This document shows, piece after piece, positions 1-8,763 of a DNA stretch of 64,000 nt. This stretch comes from Agrobacterium rosae (GTDB taxonomy: Bacteria > Pseudomonadota > Alphaproteobacteria > Rhizobiales > Rhizobiaceae), in assembly GCF_002915175.1 (NCBI RefSeq), contig NZ_NXEJ01000008.1, forward strand, positions 283,096 through 347,095, read 5' to 3'. The notes beneath the pieces are model-generated. The model saw only the letters and a list, made by a program, of their open reading frames with translations. It was not told the DNA's origin and did no database searches. Position 1 is the first letter of the stretch. Every line of letters begins with the position of its first letter. A program made the translations under genes and the position numbers.

Positions 1-1
1 C

Positions 2-787
<786 letters not shown>

Positions 788-802
788 GAAAGGAGAAGCA
801 AA

Positions 803-1084
803 ATGAATTTTTCCTGGATGGCATGGACGCTGCCCACGGCGCTGTTTTTTCTGACCATTTTACTACTGCTGATCGGCATGGCGATTTGGGAATATATCTC
901 GCCCGGCGGCAATCCTCGCGTCGGCATCTTACGCTTCGAGACGACGCGCGGCGACCGCCTGTTCGTGTCGCTGCTCGGCTCCGCATTCATCCACCTCGGT
1001 TGGCTCGGCCTCGTCGGCCCCGGCCTTTGGTGGGCACTGGCTCTTTCGGTTGTCTATGCGATTGGCGTGTTCCGCTTCGTTTAG
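803..1084 (+). CDS. DUF2160 small membrane protein of the glycerol ABC operon
   Basis: This 93-residue protein has two or three hydrophobic segments: residues about 5-30, then about 48-65 (LFVSLLGSAFIHLGWLGL) and 70-90. A Shine-Dalgarno AAAGGAGAAG lies at 788-797, correctly spaced from the ATG. It sits 15 bp after the permease gene and 78 bp before the binding-protein gene, all on one strand, so it belongs to the same operon. The family (DUF2160) is known almost only from this position in alphaproteobacterial glycerol-type ABC operons. Its biochemical role is not established; an accessory membrane subunit of the importer is inferred from the constant linkage. Confidence 0.85.
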   Translation: MNFSWMAWTLPTALFFLTILLLLIGMAIWEYISPGGNPRVGILRFETTRGDRLFVSLLGSAFIHLGWLGLVGPGLWWALALSVVYAIGVFRFV

Positions 1085-1162
1085 GCATTCGACTGAAATA
1101 CCGGGAGGGAGGACCGCCCGGAGATACATCTGCAAGCAATCGTAAACACTGGGAGGATGATT

Positions 1163-2884
1163 ATGCGAGTGCATCTTTTAACAACGACAGCGGCGGCGCT
1201 GCTGGCAATATCAGGCGTGGCAAACGCCGGAATGAACGAGGCCAAGACATTTCTGGACAAGGAAATTGGTGATCTCTCAAGCCTTTCCCGTGCCGATCAA
1301 GAAAAGGAAATGCAATGGTTCATCGATGCCGCAAAGCCTTTTGCCGGCATGGATATCAAGGTCGTTTCGGAAACCCTGACGACGCATGAATACGAGTCCA
1401 AGGTGCTGGCCAAAGCCTTCACCGAAATCACCGGCATCAAGCTGACGCACGACCTGATCGGCGAAGGCGACGTGGTCGAAAAGCTGCAAACGCAGATGCA
1501 ATCAGGCGAAAACATCTACGACGCCTTCGTCAACGATAGCGACCTGATCGGCACCCATTGGCGCTACCAGCAGGCCCGCAACCTGACGGACTGGATGGCT
1601 AACGAAGGCAAGGATGTCACCAATCCCGGTCTCGACCTGAAGGATTTCATCGGCACGAAATTCACGACAGCACCTGACGGTAAGCTCTACCAGTTGCCCG
1701 ACCAGCAGTTCGCCAACCTCTACTGGTTCCGGTATGACTGGTTCAACGACGAAAAGAACAAGGCAGATTTCAAGGCCAAGTATGGCTACGATCTCGGCGT
1801 TCCCGTCAACTGGTCAGCCTATGAAGACATCGCCGCCTTCTTCACCGGCCGCGAAATCAACGGCAAAAAAGTCTATGGCCATATGGATTATGGCAAGAAG
1901 GACCCGTCGCTCGGATGGCGCTTTACCGATGCGTGGCTTTCCATGGCCGGCAACGGCGACAAGGGCCTGCCAAACGGCCTGCCGGTCGATGAATGGGGCA
2001 TCAAGGTCAACGAGAAATCGCAGCCGGTCGGCTCTTGCGTCGCGCGCGGCGGTGACACCAACGGTCCTGCCTCCGTCTATGCCATCCAGAAGTACCTCGA
2101 CTGGTTGAAGGCTTACGCGCCTCCAGCAGCGGCGGGCATGAACTTCTCCGAATCCGGTCCCGTTCCGGCGCAGGGCGAAGTCGCGCAGCAGATTTTCTGG
2201 TACACTGCGTTTACAGCTGATGCGGTCAAGAAGGGACTGCCTGTCGTGAACGAGGATGGCACGCCGAAATGGCGCATGGCCCCCTCCCCGCATGGCGTTT
2301 ACTGGAAAGATGGCATGAAGCTCGGCTATCAGGACGTGGGTTCCTGGACGCTGATGAAATCCACCCCTGACGACCGCGCCAAGGCCGCCTGGCTCTACGC
2401 ACAGTTCGTGACCTCGAAGACCGTGGATGTGAAAAAGAGCCATGTCGGCCTGACCCTCATCCGCGACTCCTCGATCAACCACGAAAGCTTCACCAAGCGC
2501 GCCAAGGATCTCGGCGGCCTGATCGAGTTCTACCGTTCGCCAGCCCGCGTTCAGTGGTCTCCAACCGGCACCAACGTTCCTGATTATCCAAAGCTGGCCC
2601 AACTCTGGTGGCAGGCCGTGGGCGATGCATCGTCCGGCGCGAAGACCGCGCAGGAAGCCATGGACTCGCTCTGCGCCGAACAGGAAAAGGTCATGCAGCG
2701 TCTGGAACGCGCTGGCGTTCAGGGCGAAATCGGACCGAAGCTGGCTGAAGAGCACGATCTTGAATACTGGAACAAGGACGCCGTTTCCAAAGGCCACCTT
2801 GCACCACAGTTGAAGATCGCGGATGAAAAAGAAAAGCCAATGACCGTCAATTATGATGAGTTGGTTAAGAGCTGGCAGAAGTAA
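1163..2884 (+). CDS. glpV: Glycerol-type ABC transporter substrate-binding protein
   Basis: This is a large periplasmic binding protein of 573 residues in the extracellular solute-binding family 1. A signal peptide is clear (MRVHLLTTTAAALLAISG, cleavage near VANA-GM). The mature part is much longer than the usual ~400 residues of sugar binding proteins, which is typical of the rhizobial GlpV type. Two in-frame ATGs occur, at 1157 and 1163. The first abuts the GGGAGG at 1151-1156, so the second, six bases away from it, is the better start. The gene ends the operon and is followed by a strong terminator. Glycerol as ligand is inferred from family and gene order; other polyols are possible. Confidence 0.85.
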   Translation: MRVHLLTTTAAALLAISGVANAGMNEAKTFLDKEIGDLSSLSRADQEKEMQWFIDAAKPFAGMDIKVVSETLTTHEYESKVLAKAFTEITGIKLTHDLIGEGDVVEKLQTQMQSGENIYDAFVNDSDLIGTHWRYQQARNLTDWMANEGKDVTNPGLDLKDFIGTKFTTAPDGKLYQLPDQQFANLYWFRYDWFNDEKNKADFKAKYGYDLGVPVNWSAYEDIAAFFTGREINGKKVYGHMDYGKKDPSLGWRFTDAWLSMAGNGDKGLPNGLPVDEWGIKVNEKSQPVGSCVARGGDTNGPASVYAIQKYLDWLKAYAPPAAAGMNFSESGPVPAQGEVAQQIFWYTAFTADAVKKGLPVVNEDGTPKWRMAPSPHGVYWKDGMKLGYQDVGSWTLMKSTPDDRAKAAWLYAQFVTSKTVDVKKSHVGLTLIRDSSINHESFTKRAKDLGGLIEFYRSPARVQWSPTGTNVPDYPKLAQLWWQAVGDASSGAKTAQEAMDSLCAEQEKVMQRLERAGVQGEIGPKLAEEHDLEYWNKDAVSKGHLAPQLKIADEKEKPMTVNYDELVKSWQK

Positions 2885-2901
2885 GTCTGACCTTCACCTT
2901 C

Positions 2902-3087
2902 GTCATCCTCGGGCTCGTCCCGAGGATCTACCAACGTACAAGCAGGCTGTGACGCGAGCTTGTGCCCGAAACGAAGAAGCCGGAGGTGAATTCACCACTT
3001 CCGGCTTTTTTATAATCTGCATCTAGAGCCAACTACCGTTGTGAAAGACGAGACGTAGCAGATCCTCGGGTCGAGCCCGAGGATGAC
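2902..3087. repeat. Inverted pair of a short palindromic intergenic repeat
   Basis: Two copies of a roughly 29-base palindromic element face each other, at 2902-2930 and about 3059-3087. Each is itself a palindrome built on ATCCTCGGG and CCCGAGGAT. Read in opposite orientation the two copies match over nearly their whole length. They flank the glp terminator, between the ends of two convergent operons. Elements of this appearance are widespread in Rhizobiaceae intergenic DNA. No coding potential is seen in 2885-3121. Confidence 0.75.
2978..3011 (+). terminator. Rho-independent terminator of the glycerol operon
   Basis: The arms AGCCGGAGGTG (2978-2988) and CACTTCCGGCT (2996-3006) form an 11-bp stem with one G-U pair and a 7-nt loop. 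The stem runs directly into six T residues at 3006-3011. Confidence 0.85.
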
Positions 3088-3121
3088 GGAGGAGAGGGGA
3101 TTGCCCCTTCTCTAAAGAACC

Positions 3122-4186
3122 TTACGAAATCACCGGGTCCAGCGACCCCGAAGCATAACGCTTCGCCATCTCCCGCAGTGGGATCGGCGTGATCTTCGAT
3201 GCCTGCCCAGCTGTCCAGAACAACTCAAACCGCTCCTTGCAGAGCTTCGTCATCGCATCCCGCGCAGGCTTCAAATACTTGCGCAAATCGAACTCAGCCG
3301 GGTCTTCCGCAAGAACCTTGCGGATTTGTCCGGTGATGGCCATGCGGCAGTCCGTATCGATGTTGATCTTGCGCACACCGTTCTTGATACCGCGCTGAAT
3401 TTCCTCGATCGGCACGCCCCAGGTCGGCTTGATGGCACCGCCGTAAGCGTTGATGATATCCTGCAAATCCTGCGGCACGGTGGAAGAACCGTGCATCACA
3501 AGATGCGTGTTCGGCAGCTTGTTATGGATTTCCTCGATGACATTCATGGCCAGCACCGAGCCATCCGGCCTGCGGGTGAACTTGTAGGCACCGTGGCTCG
3601 TGCCCATGGCAACGGCCAGTGCATCCACCTTGGTTTCGCGCACGAATTTCACCGCTTCGTCAGGGTCTGTCAGCAGCTGGTCATGCGACAGAACACCCTC
3701 GGCACCGTGGCCGTCTTCCGCCTCGCCCATGCCGGATTCCAGAGAACCGAGAACACCCAACTCGCCCTCGACGGAAATGCCGCCATAATGGGCCATGTCG
3801 GTGACTTGTTTGGTAACGCCTACATTGTAGTCCCAGTCGCCCGGTGTTTTGCCATCGGCCTTGAGAGAACCATCCATCATGACCGATGTAAAACCGGCCT
3901 GAATGGCCGTCATGCAGCTGGCGGCCTCGTTGCCGTGGTCTAGGTGCACGCAAACGGGAATATGCGGATAAATTTCGACAACTGCATCCATCATGTGCTT
4001 GAGCATGATGTCGTTTGCATAGGCGCGCGCGCCGCGCGAAGCCTGCATGATGACAGGCGAATTGGTCGCATCCGCTGCGTCCATAATGGCCAGCGCCTGC
4101 TCCATATTGTTGATGTTGAAGGCAGGTACGCCATAGCCGTGTTCTGCCGCGTGATCGAGCAATTGACGGAGCGTTATTCGAGCCAA
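3122..4186 (-). CDS. fba: Class II fructose-bisphosphate aldolase
   Basis: The 354-residue product cleaves fructose 1,6-bisphosphate to dihydroxyacetone phosphate and glyceraldehyde 3-phosphate in the cytoplasm, using zinc. Visible signatures are the N-terminal [20 protein letters not shown], the metal/phosphate segment [14 protein letters not shown], and HGSSTVP near residue 275. The sequence is of the longer 'Calvin cycle' subtype found in alphaproteobacteria. The start taken is TTG at 4186, because the family N-terminus begins there and a purine-rich AGGGGGA lies 7 bases upstream; the frame stays open another 51 codons but that part has no family likeness. The gene stands alone, convergent with the glp operon. 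Confidence 0.93.
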   Translation of the reverse strand: MARITLRQLLDHAAEHGYGVPAFNINNMEQALAIMDAADATNSPVIMQASRGARAYANDIMLKHMMDAVVEIYPHIPVCVHLDHGNEAASCMTAIQAGFTSVMMDGSLKADGKTPGDWDYNVGVTKQVTDMAHYGGISVEGELGVLGSLESGMGEAEDGHGAEGVLSHDQLLTDPDEAVKFVRETKVDALAVAMGTSHGAYKFTRRPDGSVLAMNVIEEIHNKLPNTHLVMHGSSTVPQDLQDIINAYGGAIKPTWGVPIEEIQRGIKNGVRKINIDTDCRMAITGQIRKVLAEDPAEFDLRKYLKPARDAMTKLCKERFELFWTAGQASKITPIPLREMAKRYASGSLDPVIS

Positions 4187-4535
4187 GGTATTTCCCCCTA
4201 AACGAGTTGTTTTGAGAATGGCATCCCTCAACACCATCCTGTCCTTTGCCGGACAGTTGCTACTATTGCCTTGCGGATACCAACTATCCAGCTTTTTTTG
4301 ACATCCATCAGCAAAGAGTGAGCGATCCACACACCGCAAGCCGACATGGCGGAAAAGTTACCTGAAGATTAAAATGCCGTGACCTGTCGTGGTTTGGCGG
4401 ATGGCCGTCGCAATTTGCGTAGGTTGCGGGCGTGCTTCACGCCATCATCCGTTCAACTTTGCAAAGACAAAGACAGGGGCAGACCCAAGCGGCAGGTTCG
4501 TCTCTTTATAAGCGTCGCCAATAAAGGGAACAGAT
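4187..4535. other. Divergent intergenic region
   Basis: This 349-bp stretch separates the aldolase gene from the betaine-type importer and should hold both promoters. No gene, strong hairpin or recognisable operator was seen. Confidence 0.5.
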
Positions 4536-5537
4536 ATGAAGAAACTGCTTGCATCCACCTGTCTGGTGTTCGGTTTGCTGGGTGGCGCATCCGCGTCGAA
4601 CGCCGCAGACTGTGGTAGCCCCACCATCGCCAGCATGAATTGGCAAAGCGCCGAAGTGCTCTCCGCCATCGACAAGATCATTCTCAACGAAGGTTACGGT
4701 TGCAGCGCCGATATCACCATCGGCGATACCGTGCCGACAATCACCTCCATGGTTGAAAAAGGCCAGCCGGATATCGCCCCGGAAGCCTGGGCCGATACCC
4801 TGCCGGAGGTGGTCAAACGCGGCGTGGATGAAGGCAAACTCGTCGTTGCTGCAACGGCGCTGCCGGATGGCGGTATTCAAGGCTGGTGGATTCCGAAATA
4901 CGTGGCCGACGCCCACCCTGATATCAAGACCATCGGCGACCTGCTGAAAAATCCGAAGCTTTTCCCCGATGCTGAAAACCCTGAAAAGGGTGCCATCGTC
5001 AATGGCCCGCAGGGTTGGGGCGGCACCGTCGTCACGGCCCAGCTTTACAAGGCATTCGGCGCGGAAAAAGCGGGTTTCACCCTCGTGGATAGCGGCTCTT
5101 CCGCTGGTCTCGACGGCTCCATTGCCAAGGCTTACGAGCGCAAGCAGCCATGGGTCGGCTATTACTGGTCGCCCACCGCCCTTCTCGGCAAATACGAAAT
5201 GGTGAAGCTTGAGCCCGGCGTCGCCGCCGACGCAGCCGAATGGAAACGCTGCAACACGGTTGCCGATTGCCCGGACCCGAAGCCGAACGCATGGCCGGTC
5301 GACAAGGTCGTCACGCTGGTTGCCAAGCCTTTCTCGGAAAAGGCTGGTCCTGAAATTATGGATTACCTCAACAAACGTTCGTGGAGCAACGCGACCGTCA
5401 ACAAGCTGATGGCCTGGATGACGGACAATCAGGCGACCGGCGAAGACAGCGCCAAGCATTTCCTCAAAGAAAACCCGGACATCTGGACGAAGTGGGTTTC
5501 TGCCGACGCTGCGGAAAAGATCAAGGCTTCGCTCTGA
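4536..5537 (+). CDS. Glycine betaine/choline-type ABC transporter substrate-binding protein
   Basis: This 333-residue periplasmic protein belongs to the OpuAC/ProX family, which binds quaternary amines through a box of aromatic residues. A signal peptide is seen (MKKLLASTCLVFGLLGGASA, cut near NAA-DC). Family segments include NWQSAEVLSAIDKIIL, the QPDIAPEAWADTL segment near residue 77, and a tryptophan/tyrosine stretch WVGYYWSPTALLGKYE near residue 205. AAGGGAACAG precedes the ATG. The permease and ATPase genes follow, giving a full ProXWV-type system. Whether the ligand is choline, glycine betaine, proline betaine or another amine cannot be read from sequence. Confidence 0.88.
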   Translation: MKKLLASTCLVFGLLGGASASNAADCGSPTIASMNWQSAEVLSAIDKIILNEGYGCSADITIGDTVPTITSMVEKGQPDIAPEAWADTLPEVVKRGVDEGKLVVAATALPDGGIQGWWIPKYVADAHPDIKTIGDLLKNPKLFPDAENPEKGAIVNGPQGWGGTVVTAQLYKAFGAEKAGFTLVDSGSSAGLDGSIAKAYERKQPWVGYYWSPTALLGKYEMVKLEPGVAADAAEWKRCNTVADCPDPKPNAWPVDKVVTLVAKPFSEKAGPEIMDYLNKRSWSNATVNKLMAWMTDNQATGEDSAKHFLKENPDIWTKWVSADAAEKIKASL

Positions 5538-5582
5538 AGACCTTCCCTGCTGCCTGACCCACCGTCCGGCGGCCACGCAAAT

Positions 5583-5616
5583 CGACATGCGATTGGTAAA
5601 AACCGATCGCATGTCG
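5583..5616 (+). promoter_or_regulatory. Long intercistronic stem-loop between binding protein and permease genes
   Basis: CGACATGCGAT (5583-5593) pairs with ATCGCATGTCG (5606-5616), and the stem continues inward (TGGT with ACCG) to an AAAA loop. No T run follows, so this looks more like an mRNA-stabilising or processing hairpin that lets the binding protein be made in excess than a terminator. It ends 11 bases before the permease Shine-Dalgarno (AGGGGAA, about 5627-5633). Confidence 0.6.
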
Positions 5617-5637
5617 CCGTGATCATAGGGGAATTGT

Positions 5638-6525
5638 ATGGACTGGTTTTACAAGTTTCCGCACATGAACGACGATATGCTTCGTAATCTGAAAAAGATC
5701 ATCGATGACGGTTTTCGTGAGTTCACGCGCGCCTGGGGCGGCAGCATCGAAGGCTTCTTTTCGCCGCTTCAGCAGTTTTTGATCTGGGCCGAGCGTTTCA
5801 TGACGCAAACGCCGTGGCCGATCATCATTCTTATCATTCTGGCGATTGCCTGGGCTGGCAGTCGCAGCCTCAAGATCGTGCTGGGCTGTCTTTTCACGCT
5901 GCTGGCTATCGGCTATTTCGATATGTGGACGGATACGATGCGGACGATCTCTATGATCTTCGTCTGCACGGTTTTGTCCATCACCATTGGCCTCCCCATC
6001 GGCATTCTCATGTCGCATTCCAATCGCTTCCAGCGCGTGGTCAATCCGATCCTCGATGTCATGCAGACCATGCCGAGTTTCGTCTACCTCATTCCCGTGG
6101 TCATGCTGCTGGGCATCGGCAGGGTGCCGGGGCTGATCGCGGTGGTGATCTACGCCATTCCGCCGATGATCCGCCTGACCAATCTCGGCATTCGGCTGGT
6201 GGACCGGGATGTGCTTGAAGCGGCAGACGCGTTCGGCTCATCCGGCTGGCAAAAACTTTTCAAGGTGCAATTGCCGCTGGCGCTTCCCACCATCATGGCC
6301 GGTATCAACCAGACCATCATGATGGCACTCGCCATGGTCGTCATTGCCTCCATGATCGGTGTGCAGGGGCTGGGACAACCGGTTCTGAAAGCCATCGCCA
6401 ACCAGTATTTCACGCTGGGCATCTTCAATGGCCTCGCCATCGTCGGCATTGCCATCATCTTTGATCGCATTAGCCAAGCCTATGGCAAAAGGCTCCAGAA
6501 ACATCAGGAGATTGCCCATGGCTGA
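5638..6525 (+). CDS. Glycine betaine/choline-type ABC transporter permease (ProW-type)
   Basis: This 295-residue inner-membrane protein is of the ProW/OpuAB type. An amphipathic N-terminal part of about 60 residues precedes the first membrane segment (PIIILIILAIAWAG). Several further membrane segments follow, and the EAA-like coupling loop (DVLEAADAFGSSGWQKLFKV) lies near residues 190-210. The start has AGGGGAA 5 bases upstream. Its last codons overlap the ATPase start by 8 bases, so the two are translationally linked. Confidence 0.9.
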   Translation: MDWFYKFPHMNDDMLRNLKKIIDDGFREFTRAWGGSIEGFFSPLQQFLIWAERFMTQTPWPIIILIILAIAWAGSRSLKIVLGCLFTLLAIGYFDMWTDTMRTISMIFVCTVLSITIGLPIGILMSHSNRFQRVVNPILDVMQTMPSFVYLIPVVMLLGIGRVPGLIAVVIYAIPPMIRLTNLGIRLVDRDVLEAADAFGSSGWQKLFKVQLPLALPTIMAGINQTIMMALAMVVIASMIGVQGLGQPVLKAIANQYFTLGIFNGLAIVGIAIIFDRISQAYGKRLQKHQEIAHG

Positions 6526-7609
6526 CACTGCATTTGGTGGCATCAAGATCAGCAATCTCTACAAGATTTTCGGGGTGAAACCGGAAGCCCATATCGACGC
6601 TGTCAAACGGGGGCTGACAAAGACGGAGCTAAACGAGAAACACGGTCATGTTCTTGGGCTCCGGGATATCAACATCGACATACCCTCCGGCTGCATTCAG
6701 GTCATCATGGGACTGTCCGGCTCCGGCAAATCCACGCTGATCCGCCATATCAATCGGCTGATAGACCCGACAGCCGGTGAAGTGCTGGTCGATGGCGTCG
6801 ACGTGGTGAAGATGAATTCCACCGAGCTTCGCACCTTTCGCCGCCACCAGACCGCCATGGTCTTTCAGAAATTCGCGCTTCTGCCGCATCGTAACATTTT
6901 GGACAACACGCTTTACGGACTTGAAGTGCAGGGCATGGCACGCGCAAAAAGCGTCGATATTGCCATGCGCTGGCTGGAACGGGTTGGCTTGAAAGGCTAT
7001 GAAACGCGCTTTCCCAACCAACTCTCTGGCGGCATGCAGCAACGCGTCGGGCTGGCGCGGGCGCTGTCCAACGATGCGCCTGTGCTGTTGATGGATGAGG
7101 CCTACTCGGCGCTCGACCCGTTGATCCGCACCGACATGCAGACCGTGCTTCTCGATATTCAAAAGGAAATCAAGAAAACCATTGTCTTCATCACCCATGA
7201 TCTGGATGAGGCACTGCGCCTGGGCGACCAGATCGCCATTCTGCGCGATGGCGAGGTCATTCAGCAGGGCACCAGTCAGGATATCGTCTTGCGGCCTGCG
7301 GATGATTACATCGCAACCTTCGTCAAAGAAGTGAACCGCGGTCGCGTCATCAATGTCGAAGCGATCATGTCTCCGGTCAGACCCGGGCCGCCGCTGACTG
7401 GTCCGCAGGTGGTGGTGGGAACCAGTGTCGAGGAGGCCATGCGCCTGTTGTCTGTCAGCGGTCAGGACGATGCCGCGGTCGCCAGCCCATCCGGGGAGGT
7501 CGTGGGCATGGTCAGTTTCAGACAGCTCGCCAGTGCCATCGTCAATGCGCAGGTGCCGGAGGGGCAGCACATTCATGCCACCGGAGGCGTCGTTCGCGCC
7601 AAGGCCTGA
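6518..7609 (+). CDS. Glycine betaine/choline-type ABC transporter ATPase (ProV-type) with C-terminal CBS-like region
   Basis: The 363-residue cytoplasmic ATPase powers the importer. Walker A is GLSGSGKST (near residue 68), the signature LSGGMQQRV lies near residue 170, and Walker B LLMDEAYSALDPL follows. The N-terminus carries the extra ~50 residues before Walker A that are typical of ProV, and the last ~60 residues (EEAMRLLSVSG...GMVSFRQLASAI) resemble a single CBS motif, a regulatory element in this family. The ATG at 6518 has AGGAG 7 bases upstream and overlaps the permease stop. Upstream in-frame starts exist but lie inside the permease gene. Confidence 0.9.
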   Translation: MADTAFGGIKISNLYKIFGVKPEAHIDAVKRGLTKTELNEKHGHVLGLRDINIDIPSGCIQVIMGLSGSGKSTLIRHINRLIDPTAGEVLVDGVDVVKMNSTELRTFRRHQTAMVFQKFALLPHRNILDNTLYGLEVQGMARAKSVDIAMRWLERVGLKGYETRFPNQLSGGMQQRVGLARALSNDAPVLLMDEAYSALDPLIRTDMQTVLLDIQKEIKKTIVFITHDLDEALRLGDQIAILRDGEVIQQGTSQDIVLRPADDYIATFVKEVNRGRVINVEAIMSPVRPGPPLTGPQVVVGTSVEEAMRLLSVSGQDDAAVASPSGEVVGMVSFRQLASAIVNAQVPEGQHIHATGGVVRAKA

Positions 7610-7641
7610 ACAGACTGTTCACAATCGGGCCGGTACATTCT

Positions 7642-7687
7642 CTGAATTGCGCACTATATGTTCGGCAACGAAACATACGCAATTCAG
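7642..7687 (+). promoter_or_regulatory. Interrupted inverted repeat upstream of the flavin monooxygenase gene
   Basis: CTGAATTGCG (7642-7651) is the exact inverse of CGCAATTCAG (7678-7687). Nested inside, TATGTT (7657-7662) pairs with AACATA (7672-7677). The structure ends 10 bases before the ATG at 7698, so it is either an operator or a leader hairpin touching the ribosome site (GGTGAAG). It could also act as the end of the upstream operon, though no T run is present. Confidence 0.55.
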
Positions 7688-7697
7688 GTGAAGTATC

Positions 7698-8720
7698 ATG
7701 AAAAAGATCGGTTTTCTGTCTTTCGGTCACTGGAGCCCCGGCGCGCATTCGCAGGCCCGTACCGCGAAAGACGTGCTGCAGCAATCCATCGAACTTGCCG
7801 TTGCCGCCGAAGAAATCGGTGTCGATGGTGCCTATTTCCGTGTCCACCACTTTGCCCGCCAACTCGCCTCGCCCTTTCCGCTGTTGGCCGCCGTCGGTGC
7901 CAGAACGAAGACGATCGAGATCGGCACCGGCGTCATCGACATGCGCTACGAAAATCCGCTCTACATGGCGGAAGATGCCGGTTCCGCCGACCTTATTTCC
8001 AACGGACGCCTACAACTGGGCCTCAGCCGTGGCTCGCCGGAACAGGTGATCGATGGCTGGCGGTATTTCGGTTACCAGCCGAAAGAGGGTTCAAGCGACG
8101 CCGATATGGGCCGCAACAGCACGGAAGTCTTTCTGGAAGTGCTGAAGGGTGAAGGCTTTGCTGAGCCGAACCCGCATCCGATGTTCCCTAACCCGCCCGG
8201 CAAGCTTCGCCTTGAACCGCATTCGGAAGGTCTGCGCGACCGCATCTGGTGGGGCGCTGGCTCCAATGCAACTGCCATCTGGGCTGGCAAGCTGGGCATG
8301 AACCTGCAAAGCTCGACCTTGAAGGACGACGAAACCGGCGAGCCGTTTCATGTGCAGCAGGCAGCGCAAATTCGCGCCTATCGCCAGGCATGGAAGGAAG
8401 CTGGCCACAGCCGCCAGCCCCGCGTTTCCGTTAGCCGCAGCATCTTTGCGCTGACAGATGACCGCGACCGCGCCTATTTTGGCAGCGGAGCCAAGGAAAG
8501 CGACAGCATCGGTCATCTGGATGCCAACACCCGCGCTATCTTTGGGCGCTCTTATGCGGCAGAGCCGGACGTTCTGATCAAGGAACTGGCACAGGATGAG
8601 GCCATTGCCGAAGCCGATACGCTGTTGTTGACGATCCCGAACCAGTTGGGTGTCAACTACAATGTCCACGTCCTTGATTCCATTTTGAAATATGTCGCAC
8701 CGGAACTCGGCTGGCGATAA
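7698..8720 (+). CDS. LLM-class (luciferase-like) flavin-dependent oxidoreductase
   Basis: This 340-residue cytoplasmic protein has the bacterial luciferase-like TIM barrel. The N-terminus MKKIGFLSFGHWSPGAHS, the FRVHHFARQLASPFPLL segment near residue 48, and GRLQLGLSRGSPEQ near residue 105 fit FMN/F420-type monooxygenases of group 2. The family oxidises varied organic substrates with reduced flavin supplied by a separate reductase; none is encoded nearby, and the substrate is unknown. The gene is alone, convergent with the ABC exporter gene, and is preceded by a notable inverted repeat. Confidence 0.85.
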   Translation: MKKIGFLSFGHWSPGAHSQARTAKDVLQQSIELAVAAEEIGVDGAYFRVHHFARQLASPFPLLAAVGARTKTIEIGTGVIDMRYENPLYMAEDAGSADLISNGRLQLGLSRGSPEQVIDGWRYFGYQPKEGSSDADMGRNSTEVFLEVLKGEGFAEPNPHPMFPNPPGKLRLEPHSEGLRDRIWWGAGSNATAIWAGKLGMNLQSSTLKDDETGEPFHVQQAAQIRAYRQAWKEAGHSRQPRVSVSRSIFALTDDRDRAYFGSGAKESDSIGHLDANTRAIFGRSYAAEPDVLIKELAQDEAIAEADTLLLTIPNQLGVNYNVHVLDSILKYVAPELGWR

Positions 8721-8721
8721 T

Positions 8722-8755
8722 AAAAAGGTCCACGGCATCGTGCGATGCCGTGGAC
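8722..8755 (-). terminator. Terminator of the ABC exporter gene
   Basis: GTCCACGGCATC (8728-8739) and GATGCCGTGGAC (8744-8755) form a perfect 12-bp stem with a 4-nt loop. On the minus strand it is followed by a run of five T (A residues at 8722-8726). The 3' end of the flavin oxidoreductase gene faces it, so it may serve both. Confidence 0.85.
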
Positions 8756-8763
8756 TTGAGACC

